From positions 620,001 through 684,000 of the forward strand of contig JAGTXZ010000021.1 of the NCBI GenBank assembly GCA_018398575.1: 64,000 nucleotides of DNA. The letters are read 5' to 3'. Source of the DNA: Ampelomyces quisqualis (lineage: Eukaryota > Ascomycota > Dothideomycetes > Pleosporales > Phaeosphaeriaceae). Positions 12,155 to 23,172 of this stretch are shown in pieces (the first letter of the stretch is position 1; the number at the start of each line of letters is the position of its first letter). A program made the translations under genes and the position numbers. A model generated the notes under the pieces. That model worked only from the letters and a program-made list of their open reading frames with translations. It was not told where the DNA came from and ran no database searches.

Positions 12155-13562
12155 ATGTCTGAAAGCACTGAGAACCAGCACGCCCAGATTGCACAGCTCG
12201 CAAGCTTGACTGGCCTAGATGCTGCGACGGCGAGTGCACAGAAGCTCGTGGAACCGCAGAGGGAGCTCCCACTAACAACCTTGCTGCAGGCTGAGCGCTA
12301 CTTGAATGCGTCCAACGGCGACCTCACCCTCGCTGCCTCGCTCTACTTCGACGAACATCAAGACCAAGACCAAGAACAGCCATCAGAACCAGATGTGGAC
12401 ATGGCCGGCGACCATCAGCCCACCGAGTCCGCCTCCGACGCTCCCCAGCAGCCTGCGCCCGGTGGCGGTCGCACCCTCGACGGCACATATGTCCCCCCAC
12501 CCGCCGACGCCGCTTCTTCGTCATCACAGCAAGCTCCCTCGAGCAGAACAGCGCCGCAGCGCGGCCTGAGGACGCTGAAGGACCTGCAGTCGGGTGGCGC
12601 AGGGGGACAGGGCCACGCTCATGGCGACAACCACAGCGACGACGACGACGAGCACGACGACGAGAACCAGGACTTCTTTACGGGAGGGGAGAAGTCGGGT
12701 CTGGCTGTGCAGAATCCGAATGCGGCGACCCCGCGCGATCAGATCAACAACATCCTGAAGCGCGCGCGACAGTGAGCTTGTGACAGCACAACTTGGGCTT
12801 CCCAAAGCTGACTCCTCCAGGAACGCTCCCCGGCCCGGTGGCGACGACGAGCGGCCTACCACGCACTTCCGCGGCGCTGGTACCACGCTCGGTGGCGACG
12901 ATGCTCCCTCACGCACCATCCCAGATCCCAACGCCACTGCCGCCGCCGCAGCTCCCCCTGAGCGCGCGCATCGTGAGCTTCACCTATGGCGAGACGGCTT
13001 CTCAGTCGATGACGGCGTCCTCTTCCGCTACGATGACCCCGCAAACGCGCGCACTCTGGAAATGATCAACACCGGCCATGCTCCGCTCCACATCCTGAAT
13101 GTCGAGCACGGGCAAGAGGTCGATGTTGAAGTGCACGCACACAAGGACGAGGACTACAAGCAGCCAAAGAAGAAGTATGTTCCCTTTGGAGGGTCTGGCC
13201 AGCGTCTGGGCAGCCCGACTCCTGGTGCGAGCTCTGCAAGTGCGGCTGCAACCCCAAGTACCACGTCAGCCCCAGCCTCCACCAGATCCGCGGCGCCCAC
13301 GGTCGAGGTCGACTCTTCAGTTCCTACCATCACACTGCAGATTCGGCTTGGTGACGGCACACGGTTGCAGTCACGCTTCAACACCACACACACCATTGGC
13401 GACGTATACGACTTCGTTGCGCGTGCCAGCTCGGCTAGTCAAGCGCGGGAGTATGCGCTCATGACGACGTTCCCTTCGAAAGAGCTGACAAACAAGGCGC
13501 AAGTCCTGGGCGACATGTCTGAGTTTAAGCGCGGTGGTGTCGTCGTTCAGAAGTGGAAGTAG
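12155..13562 (+). CDS. SHP1: Cdc48/p97 cofactor SHP1 (p47) with UBA, SEP and UBX domains
   Basis: Adapter that brings ubiquitinated substrates or membranes to the AAA ATPase Cdc48. The N-terminal UBA-like helix bundle ends in ERYLNASNGDLTLAASLYFD. A Ser/Pro-rich linker and an acidic stretch (HSDDDDEHDDENQDFF) follow, then the SEP domain (ELHLWRDGFSVDDG ... INTGHAPLHIL) and a C-terminal UBX fold (TITLQIRLGDGTRLQSRFN ... GGVVVQKWK). An intron at 12772-12820 is clear, because the frame stops without it. A second intron is likely at 12230-12289: its donor is GCGAGT, its branch ACTAAC and its acceptor CTGCAG. Removing it deletes 20 residues that otherwise break the UBA domain. The product is about 432 aa with both introns removed, or 452 aa with only the second. 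Confidence 0.92.
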
Positions 13563-15557
13563 AAGGGCCGTGACAGACGGGTTCCGGGGTGCTGGTTTGG
13601 TGCGCTGCATCGTTTGCGAGAAGTGGCTGCGACACTTGGACAGTGTGCCACCTGCCTTTGGCTCACGGCGTGTTCTTGCAAGTGTTTTTAGACACGCTCA
13701 AGAACCACTGGGATAAGCGGGGAGCCTCTTGCATCAAAGAACCAACCAGAATTAGGCTGCAAATCGCATAGCTCCTCAGAGAACGGACGTAACTTGCCCT
13801 GTGACCCCTGTCAGTGTCACCTGTTACCGTTATCTGCCATGATGCATTACATCGCCGCCCAATCTGACGTCCCGCGTGTTGTACGATTCAAGTAACACCC
13901 ATCTACCGAGACAACGGCAGCGATCTGAATTGAAAGATTGTGTAATCCACCAGATGGTGCAAGTCTCCGTGCATCCGTCGTTGTACGGTTGTACCACCTC
14001 ACCTACATCCTAGCAGCAAATACCCACTCAGCAACTACCCTGAGTCCCTGACCCTGACAGTGATTAATACTGCAAGAGATTAATCTCCTTGTTGAGATAA
14101 TGCTTCGGGGCTTCAGTCTAGGTGGCCGCCGATTAGTTTTGCCTTGGCTCGAAATGTTGGCTGGTTTCGCCATCCCAGCATGTTTCGCAAAAAAGGTTGC
14201 CCACCGATGTGTACAAGGTACTCCGTACCACCCACCCTTCCACGGCACGACCAATGCCACATCAGCCAACCATCTCGAATAGATTCAGCCACGCATTGCA
14301 ATTCTCTTAGGTCGAGATTTACCACATTAAAGCGCCTATACAGCCGTGCCAATTCCTTGGTGCGAATTCAATCTGCGTGGTCGAAAAATCCTCTGGACGA
14401 ACCAGGCACAAATATTATTCCGATGCGCGGGAAGAGAGGCTTCAAGGATCGGTGTTGAAAGAGGGTGGGCGTGAATTTGCTGCATGTTGGAAATACCAAT
14501 AAAAGGGCCGAGGAAGAACATTATGCTACGGAGTACTCCGTACACAGCTTGTATACCTCAACATTACAAGTCATACAGCGTCTCATCTCAAAGCTCTTGT
14601 GTGCTACATATACACTTCCCAATCTGAGTTTTTGACGTCGGGTTATATACCTCTGAAGTTTGCTCGGCATTTCATCGGTAATTCCGACATGTGTCGGGCG
14701 GGCTTCCCCGTCACACTATGGAACGGGTCCACTCTATCGTCCTGTCGCAGCACACAAGTGACAAGGCAGGCGATCGACATGGGTGGCTATGGGGTGTGCT
14801 TGACATTCTCTGTACCGTGTCAATTACATACATTTACTGTACGGAGTACTTAACGGTCAGTACAGCTTTTAGAAGCTGGCTTGCGAGGACATGTATCAGA
14901 CAGGGTGTGGACTGAGGAGAGCAGGCATGTTTATCGAGATCAGCTGTTTAGCTGGGATGATGGGGATTAGGCATGTGAAACCACTGGTACAGTATAGCCT
15001 GGTGTTACTGTATGGGATATTACTCCGTACGTATGCCTGTAATTTACGGAACACACTGGATTTTCGGCTCACTTATCGTGTCAAGGCATCTCTTAGGCTA
15101 ACCGTTGAGGTGCGTAATCTAGGCAGGGGCAAAGGGTGTATGGATGGACCTGGTAAATATTAAGTGTCGTTTGAGGGTTTGAGATTGAGAGATAATGCGA
15201 CAACTTTTGGTGTGTGATTCCTGACATCTGTCGTCCCCTCGATTGGTCTACTGGGGAATCTTCCTTGCGATTGCCTCGCTCCTTGGACAGTCTGCGGAAG
15301 GTCACATCGACTGACCTGTTACGGGGTACTCGGGACGCGCTCGCTTGGACCGACGGCTGGCCGCCACACAGACGCTTTGTCGCGCGATACTGCGTTCCCT
15401 CCAACGAATTCCTCGACCACGCTCCTTTGATCCTGCTGCGCGCAAGACAATGCCGTCGCATTGTCATCGGTGAAAGAATATACTACATTCTACACTAGGA
15501 AGCATACCGCTAGTCTATCGGTACACGAATACGAACAACAACGACACCACTGGCGCA
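13563..15557. other. Long intergenic region with TACGGAGTA-type motifs
   Basis: About 2 kb with no gene I can support. Open frames here are short, lack conserved motifs and overlap on both strands. The stretch is notable for four copies of the TACGGAGTA/TACTCCGTA motif at about 14217, 14527, 14840 and 15021. The 14527-14542 copy is a perfect 16-bp palindrome. Confidence 0.5.
14527..14542. repeat. Perfect palindrome of the dispersed TACGGAGTA motif
   Basis: Sixteen bases, TACGGAGTACTCCGTA, equal to their own reverse complement. Half-site copies (TACGGAGTA or TACTCCGTA) recur about a dozen times in this window, all outside coding exons. Function is unknown. It could be a binding site for a dimeric regulator or the remnant of a small mobile sequence. 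Confidence 0.6.
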
Positions 15558-18081
15558 ATGCTCTTCCGATGGCCCCTCAGATTTGTACTGCGTTTTTTTA
15601 TAGCCCTCATTTTGGTTTTCGCAGTGGTGCACAACAGCCCCTGGACGCACGAAAACATCTACGAGCAACTACCGGCGTTATTCAAATCGAGCGGGAGTAG
15701 TCTCAATATATCAGAGGCCCCGAGAGCGGGTAGTGAGACAATACAGGCGCATGCCGAGGAAGCGTGGCAGTATGTGATCCCAGCGGGGGTACCGCATGAG
15801 GCTGGGAAGGAGACGCAGGGTGTGAGATTAGCGGTGCCAACGTCGAGGCCGGTGGATACAAATCTTGGAGAGAAAACTGGTGCCAATGTTGAGTTGAAGC
15901 ATCCGACGAAAGCGTATCCGCCGTGGATTACGGAGCCCTCGAGAACAGCGCCCATTGCGCCTCCAACATCGAGACCGGCGGATATGAAGGATTACATGAA
16001 GAAAATGCTCAGATGGGGTCGGCCGATGTGGGACGGACACTGGCCGCCGTTTAAAGACTATATCAACATGGGGTATGATCCGAATCGATGGGAGGAATTC
16101 AAGATGTGAGTAGCTGGCTTTGAGGTTTTGTGACGATACTGACAAGGATAGGGACTACCGCGTATACAAAGCAGGACACGATGACCTGGATCCCACCGAT
16201 GCCGCTGATCCATTTGCGTACAAGCCATTCCCGGCATACAACACTGATGACTGGAAAAGAAGGTGGCATGGCGAACATGTGGCTTGCATTGGACCAAGAA
16301 ATCTTGCCCTGAATGAGAGCACAGATGATGTAGTTCAGGCCTATCGTGGTATCCCAAAGAACTTTCCACCGGTATATGCGGGTGGCTACGATGTGGTCGG
16401 CCTTGACAATGATGTTTGCTTTGACCGATACTCGCGATACGGACCCTACGGATACGGCGACGACGAATTTCCGGAACGAGTCAGGCACTGGAAGGCGCCT
16501 GAGATCATTCCAGAATGGAGAGAGGTCAGATGGGGAGAACTGCAAGATGATTGTCTGGTGCGCAACAAGAACCGATTTCGCCCACAGGCGAGAACTCCAA
16601 CCGTCAAAACCCCGAGCACTGTATTGCCCGAACCCGAGGTGGTCTCTTCGGCTTTTGCAATCCCGACCGATACGAGTAGAAGTAATATTGAAAGCCGCGG
16701 CACCCGTGAGAAGAAGTATCACCACCGGACTGCTATCCTCATTCGCGCGTGGACTGGATACCAATATGAGGAGAATGACATCACGGCGATCCGTGCCATG
16801 ATCTCTGAATTGTCCCTCCAGTCAGGCGGGGAGTACCAGGTGTTTTTATACGTGCACGTCAAGGACTCCAGCATACCCATTTTCGAAGACAAAGCAACAT
16901 ACGACAGAGTATTAAAAGAGAACGTTCCTCAGGAGCTACGTGATATTGCTCTTCTATGGTCGGAGTCAATATTCCCAGAGTGGTATCCCAAGGTCATGGA
17001 CTGGCAGGTATACTGGCAGCAGTTTATGTGTCTGCAATTTTTCAGTATCAAGCATCCCGAGTTTGATTACATTTGGAATTGGGAAACGGACGCCAGATAC
17101 ACCGGGCATCATTACCATTTCTTCGAGAAGATTAGCGAGTTTGCGGATAAGCAACCTAGGAAGCTTCTCTGGGAGCGGAACAAGCGGTACTATCTCCCCA
17201 GCGTGCATGGGGATTATCAGTCATTCATTGAACAGACGCACAAAGATGTGTTGAACGCATCGGCACACTCACTTATACCACCACCAGTATGGGGACCGCG
17301 TCCGTGGGCCAGAGCGGAGCCCCCACAGAAGCCACTTGGCCCGAAACCGCCAATGAGTTTCGAAGCCGACGATTTTACTTGGGGCGTAAACGAGCCGGCA
17401 GACTTTATTACATTCCTCCCCATGTGGGATCCCCGTAACACAAGCTGGTCCTACAAGGACAAAATCTGGAACTACCTCCCGGGCGTCCGCCCCATCTTCA
17501 CGCCCGACGATGGCGCAGCAGACTGGTTCACGCACCCCGACTTCATCTCCATTGACCGCCGCGTTTTCATCAACACCGTCGTGCGCTTCAGCAAACGCAT
17601 GCTCCAAGCCATGCACGAAGAAAATCTCGTGGGCCGCAGCATGCAAGCCGAAATGTGGCCGTCGACCGTCGCGCTCCAACACGGCTTGAAAGCTGTATAC
17701 GCACCACACCCTATCTTCAACGATCGCCACTGGCCTGCGGCATACAGCGAAGCAGTTTTCGACACCGCGTCGAGTGTAGACGCGCAAGGCGCGCCGTTGG
17801 AAAACAGGCAAGGCGCTTGGACAGAGGAAGCGGACAGTCCGTATAATCACGACAGAGAGTTCAATTTCCAAGGCTGGAGTTGGTACTATGCAAGTCGTTT
17901 TCCACGGAATTTGTACAGGAGGTGGTTGAATTGGCCAATTGTCAAGCAAGACTGGGGCCAGGAGGAGAAGCTTGATGGAGGACCTGGGTTCGATGGCAAG
18001 CTGCAGGAAAACAGGATGTGTATGCCGGGCATGCTATTGCATCCGGTCAAGAGCATGAAGAAGGAGTTTGTGAAACGTTGA
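15558..18081 (+). CDS. DUF3405 family type II membrane protein, glycosyltransferase-like
   Basis: Large fungal-specific protein of unknown activity, probably in the Golgi or secretory pathway. The first 25 residues are a basic start followed by one hydrophobic anchor (FFIALILVFAVVH), as in type II membrane enzymes. The conserved body includes ACIGPRNLALNES, GLDNDVCFDRYSRYGPYGYG, TAILIRAWTGYQY, FDYIWNWETDARYTGHHYH and WPSTVALQHGLKAVYAPHP. The IWNWETDARYTGH block, with acidic residues, resembles a nucleotide-sugar and metal site, but that is inference. There are two exons (15558-16105 and 16152-18081); the intron has a CTGAC branch and ends ATAG. The product is about 825 aa. It is tail-to-tail with a small minus-strand gene 17 bp away. 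Confidence 0.88.
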
Positions 18082-18098
18082 TTATTTCAGCATGAGAC

Positions 18099-18612
18099 TT
18101 ATTCGTAGGGAATGTTTTGGCATTTAGTGGCTTTGTTACTCCTTCTTTTCTCCTCGAGTAGGGCGAGTTGGTCTGCTGCAACTTCTGGGCTGTTGACATT
18201 GAGGCGCTGTTGGAAAGGCATGGTGTGGGCGTTTCGCTCTGATTTGAAAGAAGGTTAGATATCCACTCAGCATTCAATGCATATTCTCAAACGTTCAACT
18301 TCAGATTTTGCTGGCCGGGACGCGAAGCCCACCTGGAAATCAATCGACTAAGTGCAAAAACGAGGTCCTGGGTATGAGGGTCACCCCTAGCCTGGTTGCG
18401 GAGACGGGCAAGGTAGAACTTGTCATCGTTTTGCCCAAGCTGACTGGTACCCATGCCATGTGAAGTTCTACGTCTGAAGCACTTCAAGTTGAAGTCTTGG
18501 CATATTGCCAAGCGATACCTACCACCTACAACAACACGCCATGTCTCTCCAACATCTTGTCCACCTGATCCGTCACCCCACTTGATCTTGGCATAGCCTT
18601 GCGTCGCATCAT
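18099..18612 (-). CDS. Possible small uncharacterised protein, three exons
   Basis: Not recognised. Three minus-strand segments join in frame: 18530-18612 (or longer upstream), 18333-18443 and 18189-18099. The donors are GTAGGT and GTGGGC, and the acceptors CCAG and ACAG. The result is about 94 aa from MMRRKAMPRSS, through a charged segment FYLARLRNQARGDPHTQDLV, to a Lys-rich end. The reading frame upstream of 18612 stays open to about 18726 but has no in-frame ATG, so an additional 5' exon is possible. The stop lies 17 bp from that of the DUF3405 gene. The third junction needs an acceptor far from its branch site, so the model is tentative and the stretch could be non-coding. Confidence 0.35.
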
Positions 18613-18859
18613 TAGCACAGCGGCCTCATGGTTGCCGAGCTCAGGTACAGGCACGTGAGCGTGACCTTTGCGATTAACTCCGCCGTGGCGAGCGGGGTCG
18701 TACAGATGCGGCTCCAATGAGCACACATAAAGCTTGCTGACCCCTCTCTGCTATGAGCTCATTCCAGCCTCATACAGCTGTATCAAGACTCTCACACTGC
18801 CCAGTTGACCCATACCCAACTCTATTCGCATACCAGCACGCCAGCTACAGCTCCCCAAT

Positions 18860-19534
18860 ATGGCAGCAAAGTACTCCCGCCGCCCCTCGCACCTCAGCGA
18901 GCCTCTCTCCCCCTCTATCATCCCTGACCTCGCCATCCTGCCTCAACCCCTGCCCGCCGCCGATCTTCCCTGCGGCCAACTCGTCTCCCAAACCTCGAAA
19001 CACAACCCCACCACGCTTGAAGACCGCGACTACGACGACATCGGCACGCGCTGGTACAAGGACGTCATCTTCTTCAGTGCCGACGATGGCCGCTTCCTCG
19101 AGAGTTTCGGCGGCACACACCTGCTCCAGAAGCCGCTGGACAAGGGCACCGAAGCCGGCACAATTGAGGCGGAAGAGCAGCGCGTCCGGCTCCTGAAAGA
19201 TGAAGATGCCGCGATTAGAAAAGTGTGGGCCGACGGCGAGGCGAAGAAGTGGATTCAAGGCCAGGATGAGGCTGGCTTTGTGGTTGCCCATCGCCAGGTC
19301 GCAAACGCGAGTTATAAGCGCGCACGGCTGCATGATATTGGGAATGGGAATTTCGAGGTCGTGAGGGACGTAGGTGGTGGGGAGGATAAGGCGGGGAAGA
19401 GGAGGGATTCGACGCTGGAGGTGAAGAATACGGATAGTAAGTGGGATACGATTGGGGTTGTTGTGAAGAAGATTGTTGTGCAGGGGGATCAGGTGTCTCT
19501 GGGGGAGGAGTTGGGCGTATCGTATTGGAACTAG
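18860..19534 (+). CDS. Conserved-looking hypothetical protein
   Basis: Not recognised. A single exon of 224 aa, hydrophilic and without a signal peptide, membrane segment or cysteine motif. The ATG lies in good context (AATATGGCAGC), and composition is even throughout, which supports real coding. Features seen: a Pro/Ser-rich first 40 residues, then YDDIGTRWYKDVIFFSADDG, an E/K-rich helical middle (EAEEQRVRLLKDEDAAIRK) and a C-terminal beta-like segment (TIGVVVKKIVVQGDQVSLG). It probably acts in the cytosol or nucleus. No function is proposed. Confidence 0.65.
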   Translation: MAAKYSRRPSHLSEPLSPSIIPDLAILPQPLPAADLPCGQLVSQTSKHNPTTLEDRDYDDIGTRWYKDVIFFSADDGRFLESFGGTHLLQKPLDKGTEAGTIEAEEQRVRLLKDEDAAIRKVWADGEAKKWIQGQDEAGFVVAHRQVANASYKRARLHDIGNGNFEVVRDVGGGEDKAGKRRDSTLEVKNTDSKWDTIGVVVKKIVVQGDQVSLGEELGVSYWN

Positions 19535-19631
19535 GTGGGTATCTGGAGTTACGTTGATGGACAAGGACTGTTAGGTTCGGCCAGGCAAATGTGCCCGTGA
19601 CATAAGTAACATATACGAAAAAAAATTCTTG

Positions 19632-20870
19632 CTACCACCGGCCTTCCTGCTTCATATATACATGGAGCATCTCACAAAACCACATCCTGCGGGATCCGTT
19701 GACCACATAGTCCGTCCCCAACTTCTCCTTCAACTCCGCATCTACTTCCCCAAAGTACCCACTAACTACATGCATAAGCGCATGTCCCTTCTCATACGCA
19801 GCCGTCTTTCCCTCCCCCCCGATACCAAAACATCCGCATATGCTTCTCATGCCACTCACTCCCATCTCTTGCCCTCGGACTTCAGCTTCCACGATGACAC
19901 AGCTTGACTTCTGACACTCCAGCGAGCATGTCAATTGCTGCTTCGACGAGCTCAGGCGTAGACTTGTTAGCCCAGAATATCTCCTGCGACACGCACGAGG
20001 TCGCACATGCGGAAAGACCAGACAGTGAAATGGCGCCAGAGCGTCTCGTCAAGACGCCACAACGCGACGACCTGGCGGACCGAGTACATGTAGTCTGTAT
20101 AAGTTCTGCGAAGTTCTGCGCTTGGTCTGACAGACTCGTGAGACTGGCCCATGCACCTTGATGAGTCGTTTGATGTTGTGGGCTGTGGGTTGGTTGGCTT
20201 CGACGTCCCGCTGAGTCGGTTTCGCATTCGAATGCTATCTGCACTCGGTGGCTGGGACGTCGGACGCGGTTGGTGGCTTGTCGAGCATTTGGCAGAAACG
20301 GAAGAATGGGACGGGATCGAGGTGGCGGATCGTGGCTTTGAAGCGGCATTTGTCGGGGTAGATTTCGATCCAGATTTCTTGGAAGATGGAGCGGCAAGTT
20401 AATGCGAGATTGGAGAGGTCGTCGTACAGGTTGACGCGGGCGTTGATGTGTATGACTTTTCTGGACTTGTGGTCGATAATATCTTTGTCGTTTTCTCCTT
20501 GCTCACTGCTATCCTCTTCTTCTTGCTCATGTCCCTGTTCTTCATCGTCGCTGCTTTCGTCGTCGGAGTCTTTGTCGGAGTTTTGGGCGAAAGACTGCCA
20601 TCGGCTTTTCTCGTGATCGTTTGTGTGCCAGCATCTGGGCGTGCATATCCAGTGCACATGACTATATTAATCAACAGCATCGGATGTTTGTAGGGTTGTA
20701 CTGTTGTTGGCATGGAGATCACTGTCTGCGGGTCTCTTGGCGAGATGCTTCCGAATCAGCCGCTGAAGTAATGCCTTTCGTGCTTCTTCTTGCTCTATGT
20801 CCTCTGGCATTGGGTTTCTTCTGGATGGAAGAGGTGTACCCGTCCATCTGTATGGCGGTAATTTCGACAT
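19632..20870 (-). CDS. F-box-protein-like family member, first of two tandem paralogues
   Basis: Multi-exon minus-strand gene whose exact structure I could not finish. It starts at MSKLPPYRWTGTPLP. An Asp/Glu-rich stretch (DKDSDDESSDDEEQG) and LYDDLSNLALTCRSIFQEIW follow, then RHLDPVPFFRFCQML and TDYMYSVRQVVALWRLDETLW. The end is GTDYVVNGSRRMWFC. A probable intron of 61 nt after LWRHFT restores frame to STPELVEAAIDMLAGVSEV. The neighbour at 21231-22420 shares the blocks FFRFCQML, YxYxxRQxVALxxLDxxLW and the same intron position, so the two are paralogues. F-box affiliation rests on the neighbour's C-terminal motif and is weak. Whether this copy is intact needs transcripts. Confidence 0.45.
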
Positions 20871-21230
20871 AATCTTTGACGTGAAATATAGCCTGGGATG
20901 TGGCTTAAGCCTGCTGAAGAATGCCGTCGTCCGGAAAGTAGAGAATAGCACACGGCTTCTTTTTGCCTAAGAAGAATTTTGTCCTTGTGGAAATGACAGG
21001 AGTGAGCAAGATCGCTACAAAATACCATTTTATTGCCAGAGTATAGTACAATCTTGCACCCTTGGGCAAAGCCCATATATGTACAATAGACAATTCCACA
21101 GAAACGCCGTCATTTCGTGCCACCAAGACTAGAAGGCACTTGATGTATGCCATGCTCTATGCTTCCACAGACTAAGATGTGTTGTTGAAAGATTTCCTCG
21201 TCATATCTCATTCGCCAGTGGCGTGGCCAC
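20871..21230. other. Spacer between the two paralogues
   Basis: About 360 bp between the start of the first paralogue and the stop of the second. It should hold the promoter of the former and the 3' UTR of the latter. I see no other feature. Confidence 0.35.
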
Positions 21231-22420
21231 TCATTGACGTTTCGACAAGCTTTGCAGTAGAAACCCCAATCTACAGCATCTAAAATTCTTGTTCATGACG
21301 GGAAGCTCGAAGACGGCCACGAAACGGCGTGGGTTTGAAGATTTGCGATCGTATGGGAATAGGCTTGCAGGCTTTCGAAGGCGAGACGATCTCGAACTGG
21401 GTTCAGTAGCTTCCTGAGTTTTAAGATGATGTAAAGCCATCGATTCGGCCTGGCTGTTCTCGATGTAGGTTTTGACGTTGTCACTAGAGCCGTGGTAGGT
21501 GACCGCAGCTTGTAGAGCAGACCAAGCATCATATAAAGCTAATGCTGTCGGTATTTTGCATCCATCAGGTGAGTAAACCCCAGGTAAACGCCTCATGTGA
21601 TGCAATGATTGGATGATGTTGTAGTTGAGACCATATTTGCGCTTGATAAGATCATTTCCGAGGGGGCAGTACTGATCGGCGTTCGAAAAGCAGAGAAAGC
21701 AAACTCGCGCGCAGGTGATGAGGTAAACGTATGGGGCAAAGTCTCGCATGATTTCTTGAAGAGAGCTGTTGATGTACCTTCTCCATGGAGATGGTCGCTG
21801 CAGTATTGATAGCAAGTGATCCGCGAAGCGCATTCTGGCCATGACATGTGGTTCTCTGTAGTTTCTATATAAGGCTCTGGCATGCTTAGGAGGCTTCAAC
21901 CTATACTCCATACCTGCTCCGAGCAGTTCGATCACGGATTTCACAGGCTCGGCATCAGATACCTGGTCCCACGTGTTCGGCAGGCAATTCCCGCTTGTCA
22001 ATCAACATGTGCCTGCGCACGTACATGATCGATACCTCTGCCCACAATACCCGATCCAAATGATACAGCGCAACGATCTGGCGTGCGAAGTACAAGTAGT
22101 CTGCAATGCGGCCAGCCGGGCTCCCATCAAAGCAAATTTGCGTGAAGTACGACTTGATGGGGAGGCCTTGGAGCTGATGGGGTTTTATGAAATGCTTCAT
22201 GATATTAAACTTTTTCAGACTCAAGTGGCGGTCGAGTGCGGGGTCTTGATCTTCTTTACTGAGCCTGAGCTTGCGGAGGGGAATCCGGCGCTGTGTGGTC
22301 CATGACACGCACTTATCTCTACCCTTGGTTACACAGCATGTGGCAGAAGCGGATGAATGGGAAGATATCTAGGTTGCGCATTGTTGCGATCCTGAGTGGG
22401 AGCAGCTAGAAGTTGCGTTG
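21231..22420 (-). pseudogene. F-box-protein-like paralogue lacking its 5' part
   Basis: The C-terminal exon reads CFLCFSNADQYCPLG, then KYGLNYNIIQSLHHMRRLPG and VYSPDGC, a Cys-containing pattern seen in some fungal F-box proteins. Upstream, IADYLYFARQIVALYHLDRVLW matches the neighbouring paralogue. A 73-nt intron (donor GTATCG, acceptor CCAG) joins LWAE to VSDAEPVKSVIELL. The shared block RNLDIFPFIRFCHML is present at about 22330-22385. No ATG-initiated N-terminal half can be found, because the YdeI-type gene begins to occupy the sequence immediately beyond. The copy therefore appears 5'-truncated. An unrecognised distant exon is the alternative. Confidence 0.45.
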
Positions 22421-22425
22421 AGTGG

Positions 22426-23172
22426 TTAACCAGATGGTGCAGTTCTTGGTCGCAAGCCACCACGTTTTGGTGGATCCTTCTGCCGTACCACGTGGCCAGG
22501 ACCCAAAGCGTTACCCCGCTGTGCAATCCCAGCAATCTTCTCAGCTTTCGTTTCTCTGGTTTTAATGGCCACTTTTGCCCTCCCTCTCGATGCACCTGAT
22601 TGTTTGCCTGCCGCCATGCCTTGAACGAGAGCATCAATCTTCTTCGCTCGATTCTTCTCCGAAATAGTAGCCAGCTGCATTAATACCGTGTACTTCTCTG
22701 ATTTTTTCAGACTCTGGAAGTACGCCTCTGCAGTTGGCTGGGCGGCAAGCGCTTGTGTGAAGTCCTCTGGCGTGCTCATCGTAGCTGGGCCAGCATACGC
22801 GCGATCCCATCGTCCGTCTGCTTTCGCTGCTTGAACAACAGCAATTCCAGCCGGTTGCATCCTGCCCTCTTCGATCAACCTTGCTACCGTGCTGACGTTC
22901 TTCTGAGACCAGATGCTCTTTGCTCGCCGCGGTGTGTATCGTACTGTCCACCACTTGTCGTCGATGCTGTGTGCACGGCCATCGATCCAGCCATAGCAGA
23001 GCGCGACTTCGACAGCCTCGACGCATGTGATTGAAGGTATTCCTGATGATTTCTTCGCGAATTTGAGGTGTATGCCTGGGGCAGACGCGTGCTCGCGCTC
23101 AAGAAACGCTTTGAATGAGGCTACCGAGGGAAAGGCATGTTTCGGCAGCTCGGGAGTACCAGTAGTCGTCAT
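22426..23172 (-). CDS. YdeI/OmpD-associated-type protein (bacteriocin-protection family)
   Basis: A single-exon protein of 248 aa, cytosolic by composition. It matches the bacterial YdeI-like family over nearly its full length: FAKKSSGIPSITCVEAVE, ALCYGWIDGRAHSIDD, YTPRRAKSIWSQKNV, EEGRMQPAGIAVVQAAKADG and RWDRAYAGPATMSTPEDF. The exact biochemical function of the family is unknown. It has been linked to resistance to antimicrobial peptides or to envelope stress in bacteria. The basic C-terminal tail (KTRETKAEKIAGIAQRG) is an addition. The chosen ATG encodes MTMTTTG; upstream in-frame sequence lacks ATG. The lack of introns and the bacterial-type family suggest ancient transfer from bacteria, which is inference. 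Confidence 0.85.
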   Translation of the reverse strand: MTTTGTPELPKHAFPSVASFKAFLEREHASAPGIHLKFAKKSSGIPSITCVEAVEVALCYGWIDGRAHSIDDKWWTVRYTPRRAKSIWSQKNVSTVARLIEEGRMQPAGIAVVQAAKADGRWDRAYAGPATMSTPEDFTQALAAQPTAEAYFQSLKKSEKYTVLMQLATISEKNRAKKIDALVQGMAAGKQSGASRGRAKVAIKTRETKAEKIAGIAQRGNALGPGHVVRQKDPPKRGGLRPRTAPSG

